A DNA stretch of 64,000 nt from Thermanaerovibrio velox DSM 12556 (GTDB taxonomy: Bacteria; Synergistota; Synergistia; Synergistales; Synergistaceae): NCBI RefSeq assembly GCF_000237825.1, contig NZ_CM001377.1:1-64000 (forward strand). Direction: 5' to 3'. Both the position numbers and the translations under genes were made by a program. The notes below the pieces were generated by a model. It was not told where the DNA came from and searched no databases. It saw only the letters and a list, made by a program, of their open reading frames with translations. Shown in pieces: positions 26,748 through 35,623 of the stretch. Position 1 is the stretch's first letter, and the number at the start of each line of letters is the position of its first letter.

Positions 26748-27581
26748 TCAAGGCTTACGCCCGAGGAAACCCTCCACCAGATCGTCCAGCACCGACTGGT
26801 TGTGGTACTCCTCCAAGAGCCCCCGGTCGGACAGGTTGGACAGCACCGGGTCTATCGGCAGGCTTGCAAAGCTTGGGACCCACCACTTTTTCGACAGCTC
26901 CTCTATCCTGCTGGGTCCGAAGAGCTGGATCCTCTGGCCGCAGTGGGGGCACAGGGCGTAGGCCATGTTCTCCACCAGTCCCAGGATGGGGACGTTCAGC
27001 ATCTGGGCCATGTGCATGGCCTTTTCGACCACCATGCCCACCAGGTCCTGGGGGGATGTAACCACCACGAAGCCGTCGAGGGGCAGGCTCTGCATCACCG
27101 TCAACGGTGCGTCCGCCGTGCCCGGAGGCAGGTCCACGATGAGGGTGTCCAGGCCGTCCCACAAGACCTCCTCGTAGAACTGCTTGATGGTGTTGGATAT
27201 TACAGGTCCCCTCCAGACCACCGGCTTTGTGGCGTCCTCGAGGAGCAGGTTTATGGACATCACCGATATGCCAAGGGTGGGTGACTTTGGGGGAACTATG
27301 CCAAGCGGGGAACCCGTTGGTAGCCCCTTTACCCCAAGCATGGCCGGGATGGAGGGGCCGGTGATGTCCCCGTCGAGGATCCCCACCTTCTGTCCCCTCC
27401 TGGCGAGCCCCACGGCCAGGAGGGCGGACACGGAGCTCTTGCCCACCCCGCCCTTGCCGCTCCCCACCGCCACTATCATCCCTATGCCCTTCCTCTGCCC
27501 CTTTTGGGGCATGCCGCACTTGTCCGTGGTTGAATCGCAGGTCCCCTTGCTGTTGCAGCCTTCGCACCGGCTATCTGACAC
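26748..27581 (-). CDS. mrp: Mrp/NBP35-family iron-sulfur carrier ATPase
   Basis: A 277-residue P-loop ATPase that in this family carries and transfers [4Fe-4S] clusters. The N-terminal extension has cysteines (CEGCNSKGTCDSTTDKC). The deviant Walker A is VGSGKGGVGKSS, the family motif is LDGDITGPSIPAMLG, the Walker B-like segment is LIVDLPPGTADAPLT, and a bridging cluster site is LCPHCG. ATG 27581 lies 36 bases after the NifX-like gene, so the two form an operon. In Desulfovibrio an Mrp gene is adjacent to the orange protein gene in the same way. Confidence 0.92.
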   Translation of the reverse strand: MSDSRCEGCNSKGTCDSTTDKCGMPQKGQRKGIGMIVAVGSGKGGVGKSSVSALLAVGLARRGQKVGILDGDITGPSIPAMLGVKGLPTGSPLGIVPPKSPTLGISVMSINLLLEDATKPVVWRGPVISNTIKQFYEEVLWDGLDTLIVDLPPGTADAPLTVMQSLPLDGFVVVTSPQDLVGMVVEKAMHMAQMLNVPILGLVENMAYALCPHCGQRIQLFGPSRIEELSKKWWVPSFASLPIDPVLSNLSDRGLLEEYHNQSVLDDLVEGFLGRKP

Positions 27582-27617
27582 TTGGTCCTTCCCCCTTGTG
27601 TTCGATGTGATCTTGGG

Positions 27618-27944
27618 TTACGCCAGCCTCTCCAAATCTCCCGACAGGTACAGCTTAACCGCCTCCTGAGCGGTGGCCGCACTGCAGGCGTACGCCTTGA
27701 TGTCCCCCTGCCTAAGCGCCGTTACCGCATTTGGCCCCAGCTGGGGGGCTAAGACCACTTGGACCCCGTTTTCCGCCAGGAGCCCCACCGCCATGGCGGC
27801 GGCCCCGTGTTCCGACGGATCGGTCTTCAAGGCCTTGAGGAACCTGCCGTCCTCGCTGAAGAGGAGGAACCAAGGGGATCTGGCGAACCGGTCAGAGGTC
27901 TTGGAGTCCCCGGTGTTTCCTTCTGCGGCGACTGCTATGGTCAT
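27618..27944 (-). CDS. NifX/NafY-fold (ORP-like) protein
   Basis: A 108-residue single-domain protein of the dinitrogenase iron-molybdenum cofactor family: MTIAVAAEGNTGDSKTSDRF at the N terminus, AMAVGLLAENGVQVVLAPQLG, and a C-terminal DIKAYACSAATAQEAVKLYL. Unlike the second NifX-like protein in the cluster it has no His/Cys tail. It is first in an operon with mrp and has a Fur-box-like sequence upstream. A metal-cluster binding role is inferred from the family; the bound metal is unknown. Confidence 0.85.
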   Translation of the reverse strand: MTIAVAAEGNTGDSKTSDRFARSPWFLLFSEDGRFLKALKTDPSEHGAAAMAVGLLAENGVQVVLAPQLGPNAVTALRQGDIKAYACSAATAQEAVKLYLSGDLERLA

Positions 27945-27962
27945 GTAACCGCCCCCTATAGG

Positions 27963-27986
27963 TATAGATATTCATTATCAATAACC
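27963..27986 (-). promoter_or_regulatory. Fur-box-like operator upstream of the NifX-mrp operon
   Basis: On the minus strand TTATTGATAATGAATATC contains the hexamer GATAAT followed by GAATATC, a partial match to the Fur box and similar to the operator at 26621-26641 (shared TGATAAT). It lies 20 to 40 bases before the start codon. Confidence 0.5.
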
Positions 27987-28057
27987 GAGCCGATTGTACA
28001 CCCCCCAGCGTAAAAGGCAAAGCCTAGGCACCACCACGGGAGATGCGGATGGGGACT

Positions 28058-28612
28058 CTACCCTGGCATTCCCCTTCTTCTCCTGCCGCAGCAGGTCATG
28101 TGATACCCCGCAGGTTTGGTGGGCTCCTCCTCACAGGTGGGGCATACCCCGTAGAGCTGAACCGTCTGAGGGGTTGGGGCCAAGCCCCCTCCTCTTATCC
28201 ACGAGGCTATGGTGCCCTGCAGGTCCTCCCGGTCCTCCAGGTGGACGGTATTGCCGCATACCCTGCAGGTCACGTGGACGTGGATGTCCCCGTCGGGGAT
28301 GTGGAACCTGGCGAACCCCTCCCCCCGGTCGAAGGAGTGCACCAGCCCCATCTCCTCCAGCACCACAAGGGTCCGATAGACCGTGGCGAACCCCACCGAC
28401 GGGTCCTTGGCCTGCACCCGCTCCATTATCTGCCGGGCGTTCAGGTGCTCCCCCTGGCTTTCCAGAAGGGTCTCTATGATGAGCCTCCGCTGTTCCGTCC
28501 GGCGGCATCCCTTGTGCTTGAGGGCTTCCAGGTACTCCTCCGCCCTCAAGCGGAGCTCCTCCAGGCCCCGGGGGTCCCCGGAGCGTCCCCGCCTACCCGT
28601 CAAGGTCCCCAT
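28058..28612 (-). CDS. Fur-family metalloregulator
   Basis: A 184-residue Fur/PerR/Zur-family repressor. The winged-helix domain shows TEQRRLIIETLLESQGEHLNA and FATVYRTLVVLEEMGLVHSF. The C-terminal domain has HVHVTCRVCGNTVHL and a second CPTC, the structural zinc cysteines. It overlaps the MOSC gene by 20 bases. The annotated start is ATG 28612, but TTG at 28603 has better spacing from ggagg. Fur-like sites at two neighbouring promoters make this regulator the likely controller of the MinD/NifX/Mrp genes. The sensed signal (iron, zinc or peroxide) is not determined by sequence. Confidence 0.9.
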   Translation of the reverse strand: MGTLTGRRGRSGDPRGLEELRLRAEEYLEALKHKGCRRTEQRRLIIETLLESQGEHLNARQIMERVQAKDPSVGFATVYRTLVVLEEMGLVHSFDRGEGFARFHIPDGDIHVHVTCRVCGNTVHLEDREDLQGTIASWIRGGGLAPTPQTVQLYGVCPTCEEEPTKPAGYHMTCCGRRRRGMPG

Positions 28613-29042
28613 CCTCCAGCACCACCTTCGCCGGGGTCTTGACCCGTCCCCCCTGGAGCACCTCGAGGAAGAAGCCCTTGCTGGGCAAGAGGCACCATCC
28701 CCGGTAGTCGTAGGTGTGGGGCTCCCCGGGCTTCTTGCCCTTCTCGACCACCCGGAGCCTCACGGATCCGATCGACAGGATCTGCCCGGGCCTTATGTCC
28801 TCCCCAAGGCCCTCTACCACCAGGTTCTCCGCGAGGCTTCCCGGGGGGAACGGGAAGCCCGCCTCCCCTTGGGCGGTTAGGATGTCCTCCAGCCTCAGCA
28901 GGCTCACCTGCCTTTCCCCTATCCCGAAGTGGGAGTCCCCCTCTATGCCCTTGCCCTGGACGAACAGCGCCTCATCCACCGGCCTCTTGGGCTCCCGCCT
29001 GTCCTCGCTTACGCACACCGCCGTGAGCCTTGCAGAACTCAT
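28593..29042 (-). CDS. MOSC-domain protein
   Basis: MOSC domains handle sulfur carried with molybdenum cofactors, and free-standing versions often sit in Moco gene clusters. The 149-residue protein shows GIEGDSHFGIGERQVSLL, the conserved region FPPGSLAENLVVEG, and the single conserved cysteine in RGWCLLPSKGFFLEVLQGG. ATG at 29042. It is the first gene of a two-gene operon with the Fur-family regulator. An apparently structured leader, possibly a Moco riboswitch, precedes it. Confidence 0.88.
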   Translation of the reverse strand: MSSARLTAVCVSEDRREPKRPVDEALFVQGKGIEGDSHFGIGERQVSLLRLEDILTAQGEAGFPFPPGSLAENLVVEGLGEDIRPGQILSIGSVRLRVVEKGKKPGEPHTYDYRGWCLLPSKGFFLEVLQGGRVKTPAKVVLEDGDLDG

Positions 29043-29099
29043 AGGTTAAACACCCCTTGCGTTGATCAGCGTTGAAAACTGGAAACTGTGAAAAACCGT

Positions 29100-29195
29100 A
29101 AAAGAACCGAAGAGGGCTGGGACAAACCGGCTCCTTCCCCCCGATGGCCCCGTAGGACTTTGGACCGGAGGATCGGTGTTTTTTTCCAGCTTCAG
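29100..29195 (-). ncRNA. Structured leader RNA, possible Moco riboswitch
   Basis: On the minus strand a compact structured element runs from about 29187 to 29127: CCGAT pairs with ATCGG around an inner GGTCC/GGGCC hairpin, with CTCC able to pair with GGAG downstream (pseudoknot-like), and CCTACGG in the loop. A TATAAT lies upstream at 29243-29238. The position before a MOSC gene makes a molybdenum-cofactor riboswitch the leading idea. I could not match the full consensus from memory, so the class is uncertain. Confidence 0.4.
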
Positions 29196-29325
29196 CTTCA
29201 GTCCTCAAGCCCTTCAGGTTCAGGACCTCTTCGGGAGATTATAGATCATGGGGGAGGGTAGATGGGCCATGGGATCCGCTGGGTTCCGCGGGGGGCAAGG
29301 GGGGAAGGCAGGACCGGTGGGTGAG

Positions 29326-29361
29326 AAAACGGGGTCCGGGAAGCTTGCTCCCCAGACCCCG
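29326..29361 (-). terminator. Terminator of the peptidase gene
   Basis: A roughly 15-bp stem with two G-U pairs (29347-29361 with 29330-29344) is followed, on the minus strand, by TTTT at 29329-29326. It ends the abgT-peptidase transcription unit. Confidence 0.75.
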
Positions 29362-29387
29362 ACGTCTCGATCCTATGCCCTTTTTCC

Positions 29388-30509
29388 CTAGCGACCGGCG
29401 GCGAAGGACCTTACTATCTCCAGGACCAGTGCGGAAGTGTTCTCCAGGTCCTTTATGTATATGTGCTCCTCCAGCGTATGGGGCTTCCTCTCCCCTATGC
29501 CCAGGTTGACCGCGGAGATCCCCTTGGAGTTCAGTATGTTGGTGTCGCTTCCCCCGCCGGTGGAGCAGGTCTTGGGGGCAAGCCCCATCCGTTTCGCCGC
29601 CTCCTTGACCATCCGGACCGTGAGGCTCTCCTCGTCCACGTTGAAGGGCGGGTAGGCCCTGGCAACGGTGACCTCGGCGGTACCTCCCATCTCCTCCGCC
29701 GCCCGCTTGAAGCGCTCCGCCATGTGGGCGCTCTGCCGGTCCAGCTTGGCCTCGTCAAGGCTTCGGGCCTCCGCTTTTATGACCACCTCGGGGGTGACTA
29801 TGTTGGTTGCCCCGCCGCCGGATATGTAGCCCACGTTTGCGGTGGTCTCGTGGTCTATCCGAAGTAGCCTCATGCCCTCGATGGCCCTGGCGGCTATCAT
29901 GATGGCGCTTACCCCCTCCTCCGGGGCCACCCCCGCGTGGGCGCTCCTGCCCTTTATGACCACGTCTATCCTGTCCTGGGCGGGGCCCTTTATCACTATC
30001 TCCCCCACGTCCCCGCCGCTGTCCAGCACGTAGGCGTGCCTTGCGGTTATGAGGGAGGTGTCCAGGTTCTGGGCCCCCCTAAGCCCCCCCTCCTCCCAGA
30101 CGGAGAAGACCACCTCCACGGGGCCGTGGTCCTCCTGGGACTCCTTGAGGCACCTCAGGGCCTCCAGGACCGCCGCTATGCCCGCCTTGTCGTCCGCCCC
30201 GAGCACGCTGGTGCCGTCGCTGTAGATCGCGTTGTTCTTAACGATGGGGACTATCTTCTCGCAGGGGGACACGGTGTCCATGTGGCAGCTGAAGAGCACC
30301 GGCTCCGCGTCAATGGTCCCATCGAGCCGGGCGATCACGTTGCCGGTCTGCCCCCCGATCTTGTCCCCCGCATCGTCCACCGTCACCTTAAGCCCCAGGT
30401 CCCGGAGCTTCTCCGTCAGCAGGTCCGCCAGCGCCTTCTCCTTGCCCGAGGGACTTGGCACCTTAACCAGCTCCAGGAACTCCTCCAGCAGCCTATCACG
30501 GTTGATCAT
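29388..30509 (-). CDS. M20-family peptidase, PepT-like
   Basis: A 373-residue zinc aminopeptidase of the M20/PepT-2 group. Metal ligand motifs are CHMDTVSP, SVLGADDKAG and WEEGGLRGA, with STGGGSDTN and KPHTLEEHI later in the chain. It should release N-terminal residues from short peptides in the cytosol. ATG 30509 follows aggaggtat. It is downstream of abgT in the same direction, separated by about 175 bases with a hairpin, suggesting uptake and cleavage of the same substrate. The specificity (di- or tripeptide, or aminoacyl-glutamate) is not resolved. Confidence 0.9.
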   Translation of the reverse strand: MINRDRLLEEFLELVKVPSPSGKEKALADLLTEKLRDLGLKVTVDDAGDKIGGQTGNVIARLDGTIDAEPVLFSCHMDTVSPCEKIVPIVKNNAIYSDGTSVLGADDKAGIAAVLEALRCLKESQEDHGPVEVVFSVWEEGGLRGAQNLDTSLITARHAYVLDSGGDVGEIVIKGPAQDRIDVVIKGRSAHAGVAPEEGVSAIMIAARAIEGMRLLRIDHETTANVGYISGGGATNIVTPEVVIKAEARSLDEAKLDRQSAHMAERFKRAAEEMGGTAEVTVARAYPPFNVDEESLTVRMVKEAAKRMGLAPKTCSTGGGSDTNILNSKGISAVNLGIGERKPHTLEEHIYIKDLENTSALVLEIVRSFAAGR

Positions 30510-30530
30510 GACTATACCTCCTCAAGGGAT

Positions 30531-30567
30531 AGGGGGTTCGCGCCCTTGTGCAGGGCGGGAACCCCCT
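30531..30567 (-). other. Hairpin in the abgT-peptidase intergenic region
   Basis: AGGGGGTTCGCGCCCT (30531-30546) pairs with AGGGCGGGAACCCCCT (30552-30567), a 16-position stem with one mismatch and no T tail in either direction, close to the peptidase ribosome site. It may be an mRNA stabilising or processing element. Confidence 0.4.
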
Positions 30568-30684
30568 TTGCATTGCGTCACCCGGGCGATCTGATCCAGA
30601 TGGGCCCAGATGCGGCCGTCTAGATTTTTGACCTCCACAAGGCATTTAGCCCCCAGGGGTCCCAAACTGCCCGGGGTGGCTTAA

Positions 30685-32226
30685 TTATAGCCTTATTAAA
30701 GCCCCTGGTCCTATGGGGAGTCCGAGGAAGAACCAGACGATCATCAGCAATGACCACCCCACCAGGAACGCCAGGGAGTAGGGGAGCATGATGGATATGA
30801 GGGTTCCCATGCCTATGTCCTTCCGGTACTTCTGGGCAAAGGCCACGATGACCGCGAAGTAGGACATGAGGGGGGTGATGATGTTGGTGCAGGAGTCCCC
30901 GATGCGGTAGACCAGCTGGGTGAAAGCGGGGGTGTAGCCGAGGCCCATGAACATGGGGACGAACACCGGCGCCATTATGGCCCACTTGGCGGAGGCGCTG
31001 CCTATGAAGAGGTTGATGAACGCCGCCACCAGGATGAAGCCTATCATCAGGGCTATGCCGGTCATGCCGGTGGCCTTTAGGAAGTTAGCCCCCTTTACCG
31101 CCAGGATTATGCCCAGGTTGGACCACTTGAAGTAGCTCACGAACTGGGCGGCGAAGAAGGCCAGGACTATATAGCTTCCCATGGAGGACATGCCCTTGCC
31201 CATGAGGGAGGCCACCTGCTTGTCGTTCTTCACCTTGCCGGTGCAGATGCCGTAGACCACGCCGGGGATGAGGAAGCCCATGGCGATTATGGGCACCAGG
31301 GCCATCATGAAGGGGGTGTGTCCCAGGATCTTGCCCTGGTCGTCCCTCAGCACCCCGTTGGAGGGCAGAACCAGCGCCAGGATGAGGGCGGTGAAGAGGA
31401 TGAGGCTGAGACCCGCCATCCGGAGCCCCCGGCGCTCCTCTTCGGTGAAGCTGGAGAGGTCGTGGTCGTCGTGGTGGTCTCCGTGGTAGGTGCCGAGCCG
31501 GGGCTCCACCACCTTCTCGGTTATCCAGGTGCCTATTATGGAGATCACGATGGTGGAGACCGCCATGAAGTAGTAGTTGTCCGTGGGGTTCACCACGTAG
31601 CCGGGCTGGAATATGCGGGCCGCCTCCTGGCTTATGCCGGAGAGCAGGGGGTCTATGGTGCCCACCAGCAGGTTGGCGCTGAAGCCCCCGGAGACCCCGG
31701 CGAAGGCCGCCGCCAGCCCCGCCAGGGGATGGCGCTTGAAGCCCAGGAACACTATGGCCCCCAGGGGCACCAGCACCACGTACCCCGCGTCGGAGGCGAT
31801 GTTGGACATGACCCCGGCGAAGACCACCACGAAGGTGATGAGCTTCTTGGGGGTGCTTAGAACCAGCTTTTTAAGGCACGCCTGGATGAGCCCGGTGCCC
31901 TCCGCCACCGCCACGCCCAGCATGGCCACCAGGACGGTGCCCAAGGGGGCGAAGCCGGTGAAGTTGCTTACCGCCTCGGAGAAGATCTGCCGCAGCCCCT
32001 CCTTGGACATGAGGCTCACCGCCGCCACGGTGACCTGCTCCGCCTTGCCCTCGGAAACCCTCTCGTAGGTCACCTGGACGCCGCTGGAGGCGGCGATGCC
32101 GGATATGACCACCACCAGCACCGCCAGGATCAGGAACAGGGTCGCCGGGTGGGGCAGCTTGTTGCCCCCCTTTTCTACCACGTCCAGGAAACGGTTGAAG
32201 AAGCCCTTTCGCTGCTTGTCGCTCAA
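30685..32226 (-). CDS. abgT: AbgT-family transporter
   Basis: A 513-residue inner-membrane transporter with about 11-13 hydrophobic segments. The AbgT hallmarks are NRFLDVVEKGGNKLPHPATLF at the N terminus, LVGTIDPLLSGISQEAA, IAMGFLIPGVVYGI and GSASAKWAIMAPVFVPMF. E. coli AbgT imports p-aminobenzoyl-glutamate, and some members export antimetabolites. The start is TTG at 32226 behind ggaggt. Its partner downstream is an M20 peptidase, as in the E. coli abgABT arrangement, so import of a peptide-like substrate is inferred. Confidence 0.92.
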   Translation of the reverse strand: MSDKQRKGFFNRFLDVVEKGGNKLPHPATLFLILAVLVVVISGIAASSGVQVTYERVSEGKAEQVTVAAVSLMSKEGLRQIFSEAVSNFTGFAPLGTVLVAMLGVAVAEGTGLIQACLKKLVLSTPKKLITFVVVFAGVMSNIASDAGYVVLVPLGAIVFLGFKRHPLAGLAAAFAGVSGGFSANLLVGTIDPLLSGISQEAARIFQPGYVVNPTDNYYFMAVSTIVISIIGTWITEKVVEPRLGTYHGDHHDDHDLSSFTEEERRGLRMAGLSLILFTALILALVLPSNGVLRDDQGKILGHTPFMMALVPIIAMGFLIPGVVYGICTGKVKNDKQVASLMGKGMSSMGSYIVLAFFAAQFVSYFKWSNLGIILAVKGANFLKATGMTGIALMIGFILVAAFINLFIGSASAKWAIMAPVFVPMFMGLGYTPAFTQLVYRIGDSCTNIITPLMSYFAVIVAFAQKYRKDIGMGTLISIMLPYSLAFLVGWSLLMIVWFFLGLPIGPGALIRL

Positions 32227-32740
32227 GTGCTAAACCTCCATTCTTTGGGATTTTCCCAGGTTAAGATGCTTAGGTTTATGAAGCTGATAAGACCGCTCGC
32301 CGATGGTAAATAGGCTGGTTCGAACCACCTCCTGTGTTTTGAAGGACAAATCAAATTAGGAGCATTTTTTTGCCTTTTGTGTTCCATTGGAATGGTAGCA
32401 TGAATCGAACGGTTAGTGGTGTAAAATTCTTAATTTTTACTATTAAGAGCTTTCTTGAGTTTATGCTCATATATTGCTCCTTTGTATAATATATGTCGAA
32501 CCTTTTGCGGTTTTCTGCGGGTTCTTGTGGCCGTAACGTTGGTCTTTTTGGGCCGTCGGGGCCCTTGTGTGGGGGCTAGGGCCCTCCCTCTTTTTTCGTT
32601 AATCAACCCGGGGCCCCGGGGGGTTGCATAGCAATATCAAATGGTATAAACTTTCCGAAGAAAAAGGTTTAATGCCCCGCCGTCCCGGATTCTCTGGTCT
32701 GTGCTAGAGGGGCTAGATGCAAAGGAGGAGGAGAAGCCAG
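32227..32740. other. Divergent intergenic region between abgT and rocD
   Basis: No gene seen. The left part has a 12-bp palindrome TGGTTCGAACCA at 32316-32327. The centre (32360-32495) is AT-rich with a plus-strand TATAAT at 32485-32490. A terminator-like element follows: GGGGCCCT (32558-32565) pairs with AGGGCCCT (32578-32585), then ccctcTTTTTT to 32596. A further GC-rich palindrome lies around 32605-32625. The rocD message may thus have a leader of over 200 bases with an attenuator. Confidence 0.45.
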
Positions 32741-33949
32741 ATGTACACGTCCAAGGAACTCATGGAGATGGAGCACAAGTACGGGGCCCACAACTACCAT
32801 CCCCTGGAAGTGGTGATATGCAAGGCCGAGGGGATATGGGTGGAGGACCCGGAGGGCCGCAGGTACATGGACATGCTCTCCGCTTACTCGGCGGTTAACC
32901 AGGGGCATCGGCACCCCCGAATAATAAAGGCCCTCAAGGACCAGGCGGACGTGTTGACCCTCACCTCCCGGGCCTTCTACAACGACAAGTGGCCCCTCTT
33001 CGCCAAGAAGCTGGCGGAGGTGACCGGTAAGGACATGGTGCTTCCCATGAACACCGGTGCCGAGGCGGTTGAGACCGCCATAAAGACCATGCGCAAGTGG
33101 GGTTACATGGTGAAGGGAGTGGAGGAGAACAAGGCGGAGATAATCGTCTTCGAGGAGAACTTCCACGGCCGTACCACCACCATAATCTCCTTCTCCGTAG
33201 ACCCCGATGCCAGGGATTACTACGGTCCCTTCACCCCCGGCTTCGTGGTGGTGCCCTACGACGACCTGGAGGCGGTTAAGAAGGCGATAAACAAGAACAC
33301 CGTGGGCATCCTGGTGGAGCCCATTCAGGGTGAGGCGGGAGTTCGGGTTCCCAGCGATGGGTTCCTCAAGGGGCTTGAGAAGCTCTGCAAGGAGAACAAC
33401 GTGCTCCTGGCGGTGGACGAGGTTCAGACGGGCTTCTGCAGGACCGGCAAGACCTTTGCCTTCCAGCACGAGGACGTGGACCCGGACATAATCATCATGG
33501 GCAAGGCCTTGGGCGGCGGGGTGTTCCCCGTGTCCGCGGTGGCGGCGAACGAGAACGTGCTTGGGGTTTTCAAGCCCGGCACCCACGGCTCCACCTTCGG
33601 CGGCAACCCCCTGGCCTGTGCGGTGGCCATGGCGGCCATCGACGTGCTCATGGAGGAGAAGCTGGCGGACCGGGCGGCGGAGCTCGGCAAGTACTTCATG
33701 GACGGCCTTAAGGCCATCCAGGCCAAGACGGACAAGATAAAGCAGGTCCGGGGCAAGGGGCTCCTGATCGGCGTGGTCCTCAACGAGTCCGCCGGGAAGG
33801 CCAGGATCTACACCACCGCCCTCAAGGACCGGGGGCTCCTCTGCAAGGAGACCCACGGCTGGATCATCCGCTTCGCTCCCCCCTTGGTGATCACCAAGGA
33901 GGAGATCGACGAGGCCCTGAAGAAGATCGAAGAGGTTTTCGTCGGGTAG
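32741..33949 (+). CDS. rocD: Ornithine aminotransferase
   Basis: PLP-dependent class III enzyme converting ornithine and 2-oxoglutarate to glutamate semialdehyde and glutamate. The 402-residue product has RocD landmarks: [14 protein letters not shown] at the N terminus, [42 protein letters not shown] and the PLP lysine in [13 protein letters not shown] 32741 is chosen over 32717 because aaggaggagg sits between them. It is monocistronic with a strong terminator. Other class III aminotransferases (4-aminobutyrate, acetylornithine) are relatives but match these motifs less well. Confidence 0.92.
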   Translation: MYTSKELMEMEHKYGAHNYHPLEVVICKAEGIWVEDPEGRRYMDMLSAYSAVNQGHRHPRIIKALKDQADVLTLTSRAFYNDKWPLFAKKLAEVTGKDMVLPMNTGAEAVETAIKTMRKWGYMVKGVEENKAEIIVFEENFHGRTTTIISFSVDPDARDYYGPFTPGFVVVPYDDLEAVKKAINKNTVGILVEPIQGEAGVRVPSDGFLKGLEKLCKENNVLLAVDEVQTGFCRTGKTFAFQHEDVDPDIIIMGKALGGGVFPVSAVAANENVLGVFKPGTHGSTFGGNPLACAVAMAAIDVLMEEKLADRAAELGKYFMDGLKAIQAKTDKIKQVRGKGLLIGVVLNESAGKARIYTTALKDRGLLCKETHGWIIRFAPPLVITKEEIDEALKKIEEVFVG

Positions 33950-33957
33950 CTTGAGAT

Positions 33958-34003
33958 GCCGAGCGGGAGGGCAAGATAAGCCCTCCCGCTCGGCTATTTC
34001 TAT
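33958..34003 (+). terminator. Terminator of rocD
   Basis: A perfect 15-bp stem pairs GCCGAGCGGGAGGGC (33958-33972) with GCCCTCCCGCTCGGC (33980-33994), followed by TATTTCTATT. Confidence 0.85.
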
Positions 34004-34149
34004 TGGGATTATGGATTCGCGCTTCCACCTCTCTAGGTAAGAGTGTCCTAGCCGGTGCTGTAGGTCACGTCGGTTCTGCCGGTTCCTGGGGAGGGAAAGC
34101 GCGCCCGTGGATTCATCCCTCTTTTGAGGTCCCCCGGGGTCTTGATCCT

Positions 34150-35436
34150 CTACCCCTTCCACCTGGACTGGTCCAGCTCTCCCTCCGCCTTGGCCACCAT
34201 GACGGTGCCAACGATGTCGCCGGTGACGTTGAGCAGCGTGCGTCCCATGTCCATGATGGCGTCTATGCCCAATATCATCCCGTAGGCCGCGGCGGCGCCC
34301 CCGGTGAGGGAGATCCCCGCGGAGTTAAGCACCATGAGGAGCATGATGGCCCCGGAGCCCGGGACACCGGCGGTGCCTATGGCCGCCAGGGTGGCGCTAA
34401 GGATGACCATGAGCTGCTGGGATATGGTGAGGTTTTGGCCTATGCAGTTGGCCACGAAGAGCACGCAGATGCCCTGGTATATGGCGGTGCCGTTCATGTT
34501 TATGGTGGCCCCCAGGGGCAGGGAGAAGGAGTATATGCCCTTTGGAGCCCCCATCTCCTCCGCGGCCTCCATGGACACCGGAAGGGTGGCGCTGCTGCTG
34601 CGGGTGACGAAGGCGGTCAGCATGGCGTCCTTGGCGTTCCGTACGAACCATGGAAGCCCGAGCCCCACCAGCTTGAGGGATATGCCGTAGACCACCACGA
34701 AGTGGATGAGGAACGCCAGGTACATGGCCATTATGGTCATCCCCAACGGGCCCGCCGCCTTGGCTCCCTGTTGGCCGAAGGCGGTGGCCATTAGGGCGAA
34801 GACCCCGATGGGGGCGTACTCCATGGCCCACTTGGTTATCTTGTACATCGCCTCCGCCCCGCCGTCGCAGATCCGAAACATGGCCTCCCCGGAGGATTTG
34901 AGGCGCTCGTCGGAGCTGGACATGAGGACGCTCAGGGCTATGCCGAACAGGAGGGCGAAGAAGATTATCTGGAGCATCGTGCCGTTAACCATGGCGGCGA
35001 CGGGGTTGTCGGGCACGATGTTGAGGAGGGTCTCCACCAGGGACGGGGCCTTGGCGGTTATGTCCACTGCCCCTTCCGCTGGAAGGTCCAACCCCGCCCC
35101 GGGCTTGAATAAGTTCCCAACCCCAAGCCCTATGGCCACCGCCACCGCGCTGGTGAGCATGTAGTATCCCACCACCTTGACCCCCACGGTGCCGAGCTTC
35201 GAGGGGGTCACGCTGGATGCCCCAACCACCAGGGAGAAGAACACCACCGGTATCACTATCATCTTAAGAAGCCTGATTAGAAGATCCCCAAGGGGCTTTA
35301 TGGCCGCCATTTCAGGTCCCACCAATAGCCCCGCTCCGGCCCCGAGGACCGTTGCAAGAAGGATTCGAACCACTAGGCTGGACCGGAAGTAGAACCCAAG
35401 CAACCCTCCGGATCCGGGGTTTCCGCTGTTAGACAT
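34150..35436 (-). CDS. Dicarboxylate/amino acid:cation symporter (DctA/GltP family)
   Basis: A 428-residue secondary transporter for glutamate, aspartate or C4-dicarboxylates driven by Na+ or H+. It shows the re-entrant motif SSSATLPVSMEAAEEMG, the cation and substrate segment SLPLGATINMNGTAIYQG and the second re-entrant loop with GVPGSGAIML. About eight membrane helices are visible. ATG 35436 follows caaggaggtg. It fits an organism fermenting amino acids. Substrate preference cannot be fixed from sequence. Confidence 0.92.
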   Translation of the reverse strand: MSNSGNPGSGGLLGFYFRSSLVVRILLATVLGAGAGLLVGPEMAAIKPLGDLLIRLLKMIVIPVVFFSLVVGASSVTPSKLGTVGVKVVGYYMLTSAVAVAIGLGVGNLFKPGAGLDLPAEGAVDITAKAPSLVETLLNIVPDNPVAAMVNGTMLQIIFFALLFGIALSVLMSSSDERLKSSGEAMFRICDGGAEAMYKITKWAMEYAPIGVFALMATAFGQQGAKAAGPLGMTIMAMYLAFLIHFVVVYGISLKLVGLGLPWFVRNAKDAMLTAFVTRSSSATLPVSMEAAEEMGAPKGIYSFSLPLGATINMNGTAIYQGICVLFVANCIGQNLTISQQLMVILSATLAAIGTAGVPGSGAIMLLMVLNSAGISLTGGAAAAYGMILGIDAIMDMGRTLLNVTGDIVGTVMVAKAEGELDQSRWKG

Positions 35437-35564
35437 CCCAACACCTCCTTGAAAGTTTAGGGGACCCATGTGGTCCTCTTACTCTTTAATTATACAAAAG
35501 ATACACCATTTTTTGATTAAACATTGTAGAGCTTGTTTTTGTGAATTTGTTTTGCGTGGATTTT

Positions 35565-35593
35565 TTACCAAGTAGTTGCGTTTCTGGTACAAT
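35565..35593 (+). promoter_or_regulatory. Promoter of the chemoreceptor gene
   Basis: TTACCA at 35565-35570 and TACAAT at 35588-35593 with a 17-base spacer lie just upstream of the Shine-Dalgarno of the MCP gene. Confidence 0.55.
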
Positions 35594-35623
35594 GCTTTAA
35601 AAAGATGCCAGGGAGGTGGTGCC

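Noticed and set aside
32312-32332. GGTTCGAACC resembling a tRNA T-arm
   Set aside because: Neither strand gives an acceptor stem, anticodon arm or CCA in register; it is better read as a short palindrome in the abgT-rocD intergenic region.
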